64,000 bases of DNA. Source: Curtobacterium sp. UNCCL20. Its GTDB lineage: Bacteria; Actinomycetota; Actinomycetes; Actinomycetales; Microbacteriaceae. The stretch is from assembly GCF_900101675.1 (NCBI RefSeq), contig NZ_FNKG01000001.1, positions 913,378 to 977,377 on the forward strand. Reading direction: 5' to 3'. Under the pieces are notes generated by a model. The model worked only from the letters and a program-made list of their open reading frames with translations, had not been told where the DNA came from and did not search any database. Shown piece by piece: positions 15,970 through 24,341 of this stretch. How positions within the stretch are numbered: position 1 is the stretch's first letter; every line of letters begins with the position of its first letter. The position numbers and the translations under genes were made by a program.

Positions 15970-16949
15970 GCGCGCCACACCACCTCGGGGGCGAGCAGCC
16001 GGTGCCCGGTCGACGCCGGCAGGACCGTCCGACCGGCGCCCATCAGCAGCTCGACCGCTGCGGACGCGACGGCCACGAGGGGCTGCTCAACGCTCGAGAT
16101 CCCGAGCGCTTCGGCGACCGGCGTGTCGTCGTAGCCGACCACCGGGACGTCCGGGCCGAGCGCGAACCGGGCTCCGAGCGCCAGGGTGTCCGACGCGCAG
16201 ACGAGTGCATCGAAGTGTGTGCCGGCCTCGATCGCCGTCGCCACGGTCCGGGTCGCCGCGGTGACGTCGTCGTGACAGGTGAGGACGAGGTCGGCGGAGC
16301 CCCTCGCCCCCATCGCCGCCTGCCAGCCGCGACGCCGCTCGTCACCCTGCCCGGACGGGCTCGGCCAGCCGAGGAACCCGACCCGGTCGAGGCCCCGCTC
16401 GACGAGGTGCGCGGTGGCGTCGTGCAGGCCGGCGCGTCCGTCGACGTCCACCCACGGGTGCGGGGCGGCGTCCATGTCCGGGAGACCCCAGGGCCTGCCG
16501 AAGGTGACGAACGGGATGCCCCGCGAGCCGAGCCAGGCGGCGCGGGGGTCGCCGTGGAAGGTCGAGCTGAGCACGAAGCCGTCGACGTCGGACCCCTCGA
16601 CGAGTCGCTCCATGTGGTCGAGCTCGTCGTCGATGTCCGTGGCGGTGAAGAGCAGGATCCGCATCCCGCGCTCGTCGGCGCTCTCGACCAGGGCGTGCAG
16701 GAAGCGGTCGAGCACAGCGCCGGAGATGCCGTGCACCGGTTCGAGCCGCACGCCGAGCGTCGAGCTCTGCTGGGTGCGGAGCCGCCGAGCGGAGGCGTGC
16801 GGGCGGTACCCGAGGTCCTGGATCGCGGCCGTGACGCGTGCGAGCGTGTCCGGGCGGACGACCTCGGGTCGGTTCAGCACGTTCGACACGGTCTGCCGGG
16901 AGACGCCCGCGGCGAGCGCGACGTCGGCGACGGTGGCGGGGTGCGACAT
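15966..16949 (-). CDS. LacI-family regulator of the sugar ABC operon
   Basis: This 327-aa protein has the LacI headpiece (ATVADVALAAGVSRQTVSNVLNR, residues 5-27) with the hinge helix HASARRLRT and a periplasmic-binding-protein-like sensor domain. It is divergent from a sugar ABC transporter operon with two operator palindromes in between, so it should repress that operon and possibly itself until the sugar binds. An ATG at 16985 would extend the protein 12 residues almost to the operator; 16949 begins right before the HTH and is preferred. Its 3' end overlaps the XRE-cupin stop by 4 bases. Confidence 0.88.
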   Translation of the reverse strand: MSHPATVADVALAAGVSRQTVSNVLNRPEVVRPDTLARVTAAIQDLGYRPHASARRLRTQQSSTLGVRLEPVHGISGAVLDRFLHALVESADERGMRILLFTATDIDDELDHMERLVEGSDVDGFVLSSTFHGDPRAAWLGSRGIPFVTFGRPWGLPDMDAAPHPWVDVDGRAGLHDATAHLVERGLDRVGFLGWPSPSGQGDERRRGWQAAMGARGSADLVLTCHDDVTAATRTVATAIEAGTHFDALVCASDTLALGARFALGPDVPVVGYDDTPVAEALGISSVEQPLVAVASAAVELLMGAGRTVLPASTGHRLLAPEVVWRA

Positions 16950-16989
16950 GGGGTTCACCGTAGCGCCTCCGAGGTGTATGGTCATCTCG

Positions 16990-17016
16990 TTTGATCGATC
17001 AAATTGAACGATCAAA
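16990..17016. promoter_or_regulatory. Tandem LacI operators of the sugar ABC operon
   Basis: TTTGATCGATCAAA (16990-17003) is a perfect palindrome with the central CG typical of LacI sites. It is followed directly by TTGAACGATCAAA (17004-17016), which carries one consensus half-site and one variant half. The two AT-rich sites stand out from the GC-rich surroundings and lie 41 bp upstream of the lacI ATG and 73 bp upstream of the binding-protein ATG. Confidence 0.75.
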
Positions 17017-17088
17017 TGCCCACGGCAACCGACCGCGGCTCGAACGACCAGCACCAGCACCAGCCCGAACTCGACGAGGAGTCCACCG

Positions 17089-18357
17089 ATGCAACGACGC
17101 ACAGCACGCATGCTGACCGCGGGAGCGATGGCGCTCACCGCAGCCCTCACCCTCTCCGCCTGCGGCTCCGGCTTCACCGGGTCCGGCGCCGGTGACTCCG
17201 CGAGCGGCGGGACCGGCAAGCTCACCTCGAGCGACAAGGACCTCACCGTGCTCATCGGGTCGTCCGGCGACGCCGAGACCGCCGCCGTGAAGAGCGCGGC
17301 GGCCGCGTGGTCGAAGCGCTCCGGCACCGGCGTGTCCGTCCAGGCGGCGAACAACCTCGACCAGCAGCTCGCGCAGGGCTTCGCCTCCGGCAAGCCCGCC
17401 GACGTCTTCTACGTCAGCACCTCGTCCCTCACCGGGTACGCCTCGAACGGCTCCCTCCTGGCGTACGGGGACGACCTGACCAACAAGCAGGACTTCTACC
17501 CGACGCTGACGAAGTCGTTCACCGTCGACGACCAGCTGTACTGCGCCCCGAAGGACTTCTCCACCCTGGCGCTGTTCATCAACACGAAGGACTGGAAGGC
17601 CGCCGGCCTCACGGACAGCGACGTCCCGACGACCTGGGACCAGCTCGCCAGCGTGTCGAAGAAGCTCACCGAGAACGGCCGGGTGGGCCTCGCGATGAGC
17701 CCGCAGTACGAACGGCTCGGGGCGTTCATGGCGCAGGCGGGCGGCTCGCTCACCAACGCCGACCAGACGAAGGCGACCGTCGACTCCGCGGCCAACGTGC
17801 GGGCGCTCGACTACGTGAAGGGCCTGCTCGACGACGGCTCGATGCGGTTCTCCAGCGACCTCGGTGAGAGCTGGGGCGGCGACGCGTTCGGCAAGGACAA
17901 GGCGGCGATGACGGTCGAGGGCAACTGGCTCACCGGCGCGATGTCGTCGAGCTACCCGAGCGTCGACTACAAGGTGGTCGAGCTGCCGAAGGGGCCGAAG
18001 GGTGCGGGCACGCTGCAGTTCACGAACTGCTGGGGCATCGCCAAGGACTCGCCGAACCAGAAGGCGGCGTTGTCCTTCGTCGAGAAGATGACGAGCACGA
18101 CGCAGCAGCTGGCGTTCGCGAAGGACTTCGGTGTGATGCCGTCCGTCGAGTCCGCCGCGGGCAAGTGGAAGCAGGAGTACCCGCAGTACGCCGCGTTCCT
18201 CGACCAGGCACCGGACGCGCAGGGCGTCCCGAACAAGGCCGGGACCGCCGATGTCATCGCGGACTTCGACTCGAAGCTCGGCAGTCTGCAGTCGACCGAC
18301 ACGAAGACCCTGCTCGAGGGCGTCCAGAAGAACATGGCCGCCGCGCTGAAGGGCTGA
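17089..18357 (+). CDS. Sugar ABC transporter substrate-binding lipoprotein
   Basis: This 422-aa family-1 extracellular solute-binding protein has a signal with lipobox LSAC (Cys25), so it is tethered to the outer face of the membrane. The body shows DLTVLIGSSGDAETAAVKSAAAAWSKRSG, FYVSTSSLTGYASNG and the family block near VEGNWLTGAM. It delivers a sugar or oligosaccharide to the two permeases that follow. The downstream debranching-type glycosidase suggests an alpha-glucan or similar oligosaccharide. GAGGAG precedes the ATG. No ATPase gene is present, so a shared MsiK-like ATPase is likely used. Confidence 0.9.
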   Translation: MQRRTARMLTAGAMALTAALTLSACGSGFTGSGAGDSASGGTGKLTSSDKDLTVLIGSSGDAETAAVKSAAAAWSKRSGTGVSVQAANNLDQQLAQGFASGKPADVFYVSTSSLTGYASNGSLLAYGDDLTNKQDFYPTLTKSFTVDDQLYCAPKDFSTLALFINTKDWKAAGLTDSDVPTTWDQLASVSKKLTENGRVGLAMSPQYERLGAFMAQAGGSLTNADQTKATVDSAANVRALDYVKGLLDDGSMRFSSDLGESWGGDAFGKDKAAMTVEGNWLTGAMSSSYPSVDYKVVELPKGPKGAGTLQFTNCWGIAKDSPNQKAALSFVEKMTSTTQQLAFAKDFGVMPSVESAAGKWKQEYPQYAAFLDQAPDAQGVPNKAGTADVIADFDSKLGSLQSTDTKTLLEGVQKNMAAALKG

Positions 18358-18361
18358 GACC

Positions 18362-19405
18362 GTGTCCCGGAAGAACCGCGCCGAGGCCGTCTCCGGCTGG
18401 CTGTTCACCGCGCCGACGATCATCGTGCTCGGCCTGTTCCTCGCCGTCCCGGTGCTCATGGCCCTCTGGGTGAGCGTCTCCGACTGGCACGGGGTCGGCA
18501 GCCCGTTCTCCTCCGACGTCTCGTTCGTCGGCGGGCAGAACTACGCGAAGATCCTCGCCGGCGGTGGTCTCGACGAGCAGAACTTCGGCACCGCGCTGCG
18601 GAACAACCTCTGGTACGTCGTGTTCGTCGTGCCGCTGCAGACCGCCGTCGCGCTCGGCCTCGCCCTCCTCGTGAACGGGCGGGCCCTGCGCGGGCGCGGG
18701 TTCTTCCGGACCGCGTTCTACTTCCCGTCGGTCACCAGCTCGGTCGCGATCACCGTCCTCTGGCTGTTCCTGTTCTCGTCGACCGGCGCGGTGAACAAGA
18801 TCATCAGCTGGGTCGGCATCAACGGGCCGAACTGGTTCAACGAACCGACCGGTCTCTTCCACCTGGGAGCCGGGAACCCGCCGGCCGTCCTCGCCGACCA
18901 CACCATGCTCGGGATCTCGTGGTGGGACTGGACCGCCGGGCCGTCGGTCGCGATGACCGCGTTCATCCTGCTGGCGGTGTTCACGACGAGCGGCACGTTC
19001 ATGCTGCTGTTCCTGGCGGCGCTGCAGAACCTGTCGCCCGACGTCGACGAGGCCGCGATGATCGACGGCGCCGGCTCGTGGACGCGCTTCTGGCAGGTGA
19101 CCCTGCCGCAGCTCCGCCCGACGCTCTTCACGGTGCTGACCCTCGGTCTGATCGGGACGTGGCAGGTGTTCGACCAGATCTACACGGGCACGAAGGGCGC
19201 ACCGGCGAACACCACGCTGACGCCGGCGTTCCTGTCGTACCAGACCGCCTTCGGGCCCAACCAGCAGTGGGGTGCGGGCGCGGCGATCGCGTTCATCCTG
19301 TTCGCCATCATCGTCGTCTTCACGCTGCTGCAGCGCTGGGCGCTCCGCGAGCGCCCCGTCTCCCGTCGACGGATGCGCTGGATCGAGAAGGGAACCACAC
19401 GATGA
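18362..19405 (+). CDS. Sugar ABC transporter permease (MalF type)
   Basis: This 347-aa membrane protein has six or more helices and the cytoplasmic EAA loop DEAAMIDGAGSWTRFWQVTLP (from about residue 232) that docks the ATPase. Typical for MalF/UgpA members is an opening SGWLFTAPTIIVLGLFLAVP. The GTG start lies four bases after the binding-protein stop. It overlaps the next gene by ATGA, so all components are made together. Confidence 0.88.
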   Translation: MSRKNRAEAVSGWLFTAPTIIVLGLFLAVPVLMALWVSVSDWHGVGSPFSSDVSFVGGQNYAKILAGGGLDEQNFGTALRNNLWYVVFVVPLQTAVALGLALLVNGRALRGRGFFRTAFYFPSVTSSVAITVLWLFLFSSTGAVNKIISWVGINGPNWFNEPTGLFHLGAGNPPAVLADHTMLGISWWDWTAGPSVAMTAFILLAVFTTSGTFMLLFLAALQNLSPDVDEAAMIDGAGSWTRFWQVTLPQLRPTLFTVLTLGLIGTWQVFDQIYTGTKGAPANTTLTPAFLSYQTAFGPNQQWGAGAAIAFILFAIIVVFTLLQRWALRERPVSRRRMRWIEKGTTR

Positions 19406-20367
19406 CGAGCGCACCCACCTCGGCGACCGCAGGCGGCGGGACCGGCGGGGCCCGCGCCTCCAGGCCGGATCAGCCGGGAGGCGCGGTACCGGACCTCCGC
19501 GCCGCCACCGTCACGCAGGCGCCCGGTCCGGGCCGGCGGCCACGCCGGCTCACGCCGCGTGGCATCGCCCTGCTGGTCGTCGGGATCGTGATCGCGGCGG
19601 TCTACCTGCTGCCGTTCTACGTCGCGATCGTGAACTCGTTCAAGACCGACCAGGACGCCTCGCTGCACCCGCTCGCCCTGCCGGCCACCTGGACGGCCGC
19701 GGCGTTCCGGACGCTGTTCCAGAACTCGGACTTCGGGATCTGGACGATGAACTCGGTGATCGTCGCGGTCGTCGTCACGCTCGGTCGGATCTTCTTCGAC
19801 TCCCTCGCCGGGTACGCGCTGGCCCGCCTGCGGTTCCGCGGTCGGCAGACGGTGTTCGCCCTGATCATCGCCGTGATGGCGGTGCCCGGCGTGGTGCTGC
19901 TCATCCCGAAGTTCCTCGTCATCAACCAGCTCGGCATGTACGACTCGTACTCCGGCATGATCGTGCCGCTGCTGGTGGACGCCGCCGGGGTGTTCATCAT
20001 GAAGAACTTCTTCGAGTCGATCCCGGCCAGCGTCGAGGAGCAGGCGAAGATCGACGGCGCCGGCACCTTCCGGACCTTCTGGTCGATCGTGCTGCCGATG
20101 GCACGGCCGGCCGTCGTGACGATCACGATCCTGTCGTTCCAGGGGTCCTGGAACGAGCTGCCCCAGTTCATCGTGTCGGCGTCCTCGCCCGGGCTCACCA
20201 CGCTCACCAAGGGTGTCGCGTCACTCGCGTCCGGAGCACTCAGCGCCGGGAACCAGTTCCCGGTGAAGCTCGCGGCGGCGTTCGTCATGACCATCCCCGT
20301 CGCGGTCGCGTTCTTCGTGTTCCAGAAACGGATCATGAACTCGAGCGACGGAGCCGTGAAGGAATGA
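19402..20367 (+). CDS. Sugar ABC transporter permease (MalG type)
   Basis: This 321-aa permease has six helices and the EAA loop EEQAKIDGAGTFRTFWSIVLP near residue 214. The core matches MalG/CarB-type components. It has an unusually long, polar N-terminal tail of about 50 residues before the first helix; part of it (ARASRP, residues 17-22) is encoded by a copy of the dispersed element at 19453-19466. The start overlaps the MalF-type stop by ATGA and its own stop overlaps the 24-aa ORF by ATGA. Confidence 0.88.
   Translation: MTSAPTSATAGGGTGGARASRPDQPGGAVPDLRAATVTQAPGPGRRPRRLTPRGIALLVVGIVIAAVYLLPFYVAIVNSFKTDQDASLHPLALPATWTAAAFRTLFQNSDFGIWTMNSVIVAVVVTLGRIFFDSLAGYALARLRFRGRQTVFALIIAVMAVPGVVLLIPKFLVINQLGMYDSYSGMIVPLLVDAAGVFIMKNFFESIPASVEEQAKIDGAGTFRTFWSIVLPMARPAVVTITILSFQGSWNELPQFIVSASSPGLTTLTKGVASLASGALSAGNQFPVKLAAAFVMTIPVAVAFFVFQKRIMNSSDGAVKE
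19453..19466. repeat. Dispersed repeat arm inside the MalG-type permease gene
   Basis: An exact copy of CGCGCCTCCAGGCC lies in frame in the N-terminal tail of the permease, where its GCC TCC AGG CC part is read as ASRP. It adds residues to a region that needs no fixed fold. Confidence 0.75.
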
Positions 20368-20438
20368 GCACCGCCCCGAACACCATCGACCCGCTCCCCA
20401 CCCCGTCCCTGCAACTCGTCGACGAGGAAGCCGCATGA
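20364..20438 (+). CDS. 24-residue ORF coupled to both neighbours
   Basis: This tiny frame reads MSTAPNTIDPLPTPSLQLV plus five acidic or alanine residues. Its ATG overlaps the permease stop (ATGA) and its stop overlaps the glycosidase start (ATGA), so ribosomes could pass through all three frames. The permease frame ends AAGGAATGA, giving a ribosome binding site. No hydrophobic segment or motif is present. It may be a real microprotein or only a coupling device for the glycosidase. Confidence 0.5.
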   Translation: MSTAPNTIDPLPTPSLQLVDEEAA

Positions 20439-22396
20439 CCTCCATCCCCACCACCACCGCAGCCGCCGGCGTTCCAGCCTCGGCCGTCCCGACGCAGCCC
20501 GCCCCGACGCAGCCCGCCCCGACGCAGCCCGCCCCGCCGCTGCAGCCGCTCCTCCACGACGAGGTCGCGGTGCTCGCCGCCCCGACGCAGGCGTGGTCCG
20601 ACCGCGACGGCTCGCTCGGTGCGAACGCCGTGCACGGCTACTGGATCGGTGACCAGCGCTTCGTGTCCGCCGTGCACGTCCGCGTCGCGGGCACCGACAC
20701 GGAGCCCGTCGCCGTCGCACCGGTCAGCGCCCGCGAGGTCGTGTTCACCGGGCTCCTCCGCGGACTCGACGAGCCCGGGGCCGACCCCGACGTGCGACTC
20801 GACCACCGGCGCACCGTGCGGATCGACGGGGTCGCGGAGCGCCTCCGCATCACCGACCGCACCGGCGGCGAGCACGCGACCGGACCGCTCGTCGTGGTGG
20901 TCCGGCTCCGCCCCGACGCGAGCGGCATGGACGCGGTCAAGGCCGGGCACGGCTCGTCGCCCGTGCGCGCCGAGGTCGACGGCACGGCGGCGTCGTGGAC
21001 CGCCGGGACCGTCGCGGTCCGGCTCGACGCCCCCGGCGCGACGATCGACGTCGACGGGGACGAGCTCGTCCTGCGGTGGACCACCGAGCGCACCCGGTCC
21101 GTCGAGGTCGGCTGGGACTGCACCGCCGAGACCCCCGACGCCGTCGTGACCGGCGTCTCGACCCCGCGTCCGTTCCACGCCCCCGACGACGTGCGGGACG
21201 ACCGACTCCGTCGCTGGCTCGCCCGCGCCACCGACGACCTCGACGCCCTCCGGCTCGCGCGCCCCGAGGGGGAGTTCCTCGCCGCCGGTGCACCGTGGTT
21301 CTTCACCCTGTTCGGCCGCGACTCGATCTGGGCCGCCCGCTTCCTGCTGCCCGTCGACACCACGATCGCCGGCAGCACGCTCCGTGTCCTCGCGGCGCTG
21401 CAGGGCACCACGTCCGACCCGGACACCGCCGAGCAGCCCGGCAAGGTCATGCACGAGCTCCGCCAGGCGTCCCTGCCGATCGACAACGACGAGATCTCCC
21501 TGCCGCCGCTCTACTACGGCACCGTCGACGCCACCGCGCTCTGGGTCTGCCTGCTCCACGACGCCTGGCGCGCCGGACTGCCAGACGCCGAGGTCGAAGC
21601 CCTGCTGCCGGCGCTCGAACGAGCCCTGGCGTGGATGCGCGACCACGGCGACGCCGACGGCGACGGGCTGCTCGAGTACGTCGACGAATCCGGCCGTGGC
21701 CTGGCGAACCAGGGCTGGAAGGACTCCGGCGACAGCGTGCAGTGGCGCGACGGCACCCTTGCCGACGGCCCCATCGCACTGTGCGAGGTGCAGGGGTACG
21801 CCCACGAGGCCGCCGTCCACGGAGCCGACCTGCTCGACGCGTTCCACCGGCCCGGAGGCGACGACTGGCGCGCCTGGGCATCGCACCTCGCCGAACGCTT
21901 CCGTGCGTCCTTCTGGGTCTCCGACGACATCGGGCCGTACCCGGCGATCGCCCTCGACGCGGACAAGCGCGCGGTGGACTCTGCCACGAGCAACATCGGG
22001 CACCTGCTCGGCACCGGCCTGCTCACCCCGGACGAGGAGGCCGTCGTCGCCGCGCGCGTGGTCGCACCCGACATGGCGAGCGGCTTCGGACTCCGCACGC
22101 TCTCGACGACCGCCGCCGGCTACTGGCCGCTCAGCTACCACGGCGGCTCGGTCTGGGCGCACGACACCGCCGTGGTGATCGCCGGGCTCACCCGGTCCGG
22201 CTTCACCGCCGAGGCCCGGACGCTCGCCGGACAGCTCCTCGCCGCCGCGGTCGCGTTCGACTTCCGGATGCCGGAGCTGCACGCCGGCGACGACGCCACC
22301 GAGGTGTCACGGCCGGCGCCGTACCCGGCAGCGTGCCGTCCGCAGGCGTGGAGCGCGGCGGCGGCGTTCCCGGTGTGGGTGGCACTCCGGGGGTGA
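20435..22396 (+). CDS. Glycogen debranching enzyme-like glycosidase (amylo-alpha-1,6-glucosidase type)
   Basis: This 653-aa protein has an N-terminal beta domain (about residues 40-250) and an (alpha/alpha)6 barrel. The barrel has WFFTLFGRDSIWAARFLLP near 290, LPPLYYGTVDATALWV, GLANQGWKDSGDSVQW and the closing GYWPLSYHGGSVWAHDTA. The family hydrolyses alpha-1,6 branches or related alpha-glucosides. No signal peptide is present, so it acts on imported sugar. Residues about 20-34 are TQPAP repeats from a 15-bp tandem DNA repeat. It is the last gene of the LacI-controlled operon. Confidence 0.85.
   Translation: MTSIPTTTAAAGVPASAVPTQPAPTQPAPTQPAPPLQPLLHDEVAVLAAPTQAWSDRDGSLGANAVHGYWIGDQRFVSAVHVRVAGTDTEPVAVAPVSAREVVFTGLLRGLDEPGADPDVRLDHRRTVRIDGVAERLRITDRTGGEHATGPLVVVVRLRPDASGMDAVKAGHGSSPVRAEVDGTAASWTAGTVAVRLDAPGATIDVDGDELVLRWTTERTRSVEVGWDCTAETPDAVVTGVSTPRPFHAPDDVRDDRLRRWLARATDDLDALRLARPEGEFLAAGAPWFFTLFGRDSIWAARFLLPVDTTIAGSTLRVLAALQGTTSDPDTAEQPGKVMHELRQASLPIDNDEISLPPLYYGTVDATALWVCLLHDAWRAGLPDAEVEALLPALERALAWMRDHGDADGDGLLEYVDESGRGLANQGWKDSGDSVQWRDGTLADGPIALCEVQGYAHEAAVHGADLLDAFHRPGGDDWRAWASHLAERFRASFWVSDDIGPYPAIALDADKRAVDSATSNIGHLLGTGLLTPDEEAVVAARVVAPDMASGFGLRTLSTTAAGYWPLSYHGGSVWAHDTAVVIAGLTRSGFTAEARTLAGQLLAAAVAFDFRMPELHAGDDATEVSRPAPYPAACRPQAWSAAAAFPVWVALRG
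20488..20534. repeat. 15-bp tandem repeat encoding TQPAP
   Basis: Three tandem copies of a 15-bp unit (CCGACGCAGCCCGCC) encode TQPAP three times near the N-terminus of the glycosidase. The unit is a multiple of three, so copy changes keep the frame. Confidence 0.8.
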
Positions 22397-22466
22397 GTGG
22401 GGCGTGCCTGGTCGTTGCGGGCGCACCCGGTGGCTCTCGACTAGGTACGCCCGATCCTGCCTCCTC

Positions 22467-22514
22467 CTGCCGGCGCGATGAGCACGACGGCTGCCGGCGC
22501 GATGAGCACGACGG
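22467..22514. repeat. 24-bp direct repeat between glycosidase and glycosyltransferase genes
   Basis: CTGCCGGCGCGATGAGCACG ACGG is present twice in perfect tandem (22467-22490 and 22491-22514) in the 123-bp gap between convergent genes. No hairpin terminator is evident. The preceding GGTACGCCCGAT also occurs at 12261-12272 in another gap. Confidence 0.75.
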
Positions 22515-22519
22515 GCGGG

Positions 22520-23281
22520 TCAGCGCCGTGACCACCCGACCGCGGCCCGCTCCCGCGTCTCGGCACGCCACCGCCTGGCCCACCGCCGCACCGGGTTCGC
22601 CCGCCGCCCGTTCACGCGGAACGTGTGGAACGCGCGTCGCGTCCGCTGCGCGGCGGACGGGAGGCCCGACAACGGTCGCGCGGACACCTGCACGGTGAGC
22701 AGGGGGTCGGCCAGCACCCGCCAACCCGGGTCGAGCTGCATGCTCAGGTCGACGTCGTCGTGCACCTCGGGGTCGTCGCGGTGGGCGCGGGACCGGATCG
22801 CGAGCCACGTGTCCCGCCGCATCGCCATGGCCGACCCGAACAGCGGCGGCCGACCGAGTGCTGCCCACATCAGGACGAAGTACGGCCGCATGTAGACCGC
22901 GTCCCAGACCCGGCGGAGCAGCTGCCCGCCGTCGTGCGGACGCCCGGGACCGGTCACCGCGACCACGTCGGGGTCGGCGAGGAGCCAGAGTGCATCGGCG
23001 ATCCACCCGGGCGGCGGGACGGAGTCGGCGTCGAGCCGGACGATGACGTCCCCGGTGGCTCGGTCGTACCCGCGTGCGGAGGCGCGGGCGATGCCGCGCA
23101 CCCGTTCGGCGAGGACGATCGCCCCGGCGTCCTGCGCGACGCGGGCACTGTCGTCGGTGCTGCCGTTGTCGACCACGATGACCTCGTCGGCGGGTGCCGA
23201 CTGGGCGGCGAGGGCCTGCAGGCAGCGCCGGAGGTGGGCGGCGTCGTCGCGCACGGGCACGACGACGGAGACGGTGGGCAT
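22520..23281 (-). CDS. Family 2 glycosyltransferase
   Basis: This 253-aa GT-A enzyme begins PTVSVVVPVRDDAAHLRRCL, has VDNGSTD near residue 38, and the metal and nucleotide motif RLDADSVPP near 80. A later EVHDDVDLSMQL block carries the probable catalytic acids. One hydrophobic stretch near 130 may touch the membrane. It would transfer a sugar to a lipid or surface glycan. A GGAGG run directly abuts the ATG, which is closer than usual. It is a lone gene, divergent from the DUF3618 operon. Confidence 0.85.
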   Translation of the reverse strand: MPTVSVVVPVRDDAAHLRRCLQALAAQSAPADEVIVVDNGSTDDSARVAQDAGAIVLAERVRGIARASARGYDRATGDVIVRLDADSVPPPGWIADALWLLADPDVVAVTGPGRPHDGGQLLRRVWDAVYMRPYFVLMWAALGRPPLFGSAMAMRRDTWLAIRSRAHRDDPEVHDDVDLSMQLDPGWRVLADPLLTVQVSARPLSGLPSAAQRTRRAFHTFRVNGRRANPVRRWARRWRAETRERAAVGWSRR

Positions 23282-23429
23282 CCTCCGATCCAACCGGAAC
23301 CGCGCTGAGCGCACACGCCGCCCGCGCTTCTCGGAGTTCCTGGGTCCGGGCGCAGAACGGAGCGCGCAACTTCGGTGGCGCAACGCTCCCGGTGCACTGC
23401 CGGGAGCGACGACTACCGGAAGGCCGACC

Positions 23430-24341
23430 ATGACCACGAACCCACCCGGGAACGACTCCGGGACGCCCATCCACGACCGCACCGCCGCGTCCGAGGGGCA
23501 CGAGATCCGTCCCGGCGTCACCGTGCCGTCGTACGCGAACGCCACACCCGCGGGGCGTCCGACCGACCCAGACGTCGCGCAGCCGTACGAGCCGTACGGC
23601 GACGACGCGACCCAGGTCTCGACCGAGGTCCCGTTCGACGCCCCGCTCGACGCGATCCCCGCTGACGAGCAGCTCCCGCCGGCTCCGACCACGGGGTCGC
23701 CCGTCGGGACCGGCAGCACCGGCTTCGGAAGCACCGGCGCCGGCAGCACCGGCTCGGACAGTGGCTCCGCCGGGTCCGCCGGGTCCGCCGGCTCCGGCGG
23801 CAAGGCCGACGCCGCGAAGGGCGCAGCCCAGGACGTCGCCGGCGACGCCAAGGAGAAGGCCGCGAACGTGGCGGGCACCGCGAAGGAGCAGGCGTCGAAC
23901 GTCGCCTCCGAGGTGACCGACCACGCCAAGCAGCTGTTCGGCCAGGCATCGGACACCCTGAAGGAACAGGCCGGTGACCAGCAGCAGCGCGCCGCGAGCG
24001 GCCTCCGCAGCATCGGCGAGCAACTCGGCCGGATGGCGGAGAACGACGACGAGCAGGGTGTGGCGTCGAAGGTCGTGCGCGACCTGTCGAACCGCGCGAC
24101 CTCCGTCGCCGGGTACCTCGAGGGCCGCGACCCCGGTTCGCTCGTCAGCGAGGTGAAGTCCTTCGCCGCCAAGCGTCCGGGCACGTTCATCGCGATCGCC
24201 GCCGGCGCGGGCCTCCTCGCCGGCCGCCTGACGAAGGCGCTCGCCACCGAGGTCAAGCACGAGAAGGAAGCCGACGCCCTCGGCCACGACACGACCGGCA
24301 CGACCGGCACGACCGGCACCGGCACCGGGAGCGTCGTATGA
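23430..24341 (+). CDS. LEA-like low-complexity stress protein with one membrane segment
   Basis: This 303-aa protein starts with a polar, acidic region, then a GST/SAGSAGSAGSGG low-complexity run. An Ala/Lys-rich helical region follows (about residues 130-185, KGAAQDVAGDAKEKAANVAGT type), of the kind found in LEA-like and DUF3618-associated proteins. The last third has SYLEGRDPG-like and VKSFAAKRPGTF followed by a short hydrophobic helix. It ends in TGTTGTTGTGTG repeats. It opens a three-gene operon (ATGA overlap with the next gene) and probably acts at the membrane under envelope or desiccation stress; this is inference from composition. Confidence 0.7.
   Translation: MTTNPPGNDSGTPIHDRTAASEGHEIRPGVTVPSYANATPAGRPTDPDVAQPYEPYGDDATQVSTEVPFDAPLDAIPADEQLPPAPTTGSPVGTGSTGFGSTGAGSTGSDSGSAGSAGSAGSGGKADAAKGAAQDVAGDAKEKAANVAGTAKEQASNVASEVTDHAKQLFGQASDTLKEQAGDQQQRAASGLRSIGEQLGRMAENDDEQGVASKVVRDLSNRATSVAGYLEGRDPGSLVSEVKSFAAKRPGTFIAIAAGAGLLAGRLTKALATEVKHEKEADALGHDTTGTTGTTGTGTGSVV

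Noticed and set aside
17004..17195. 63-codon frame starting inside the LacI operator
   Set aside because: It starts within the operator and overlaps the binding-protein signal peptide in another frame, with no ribosome binding site.
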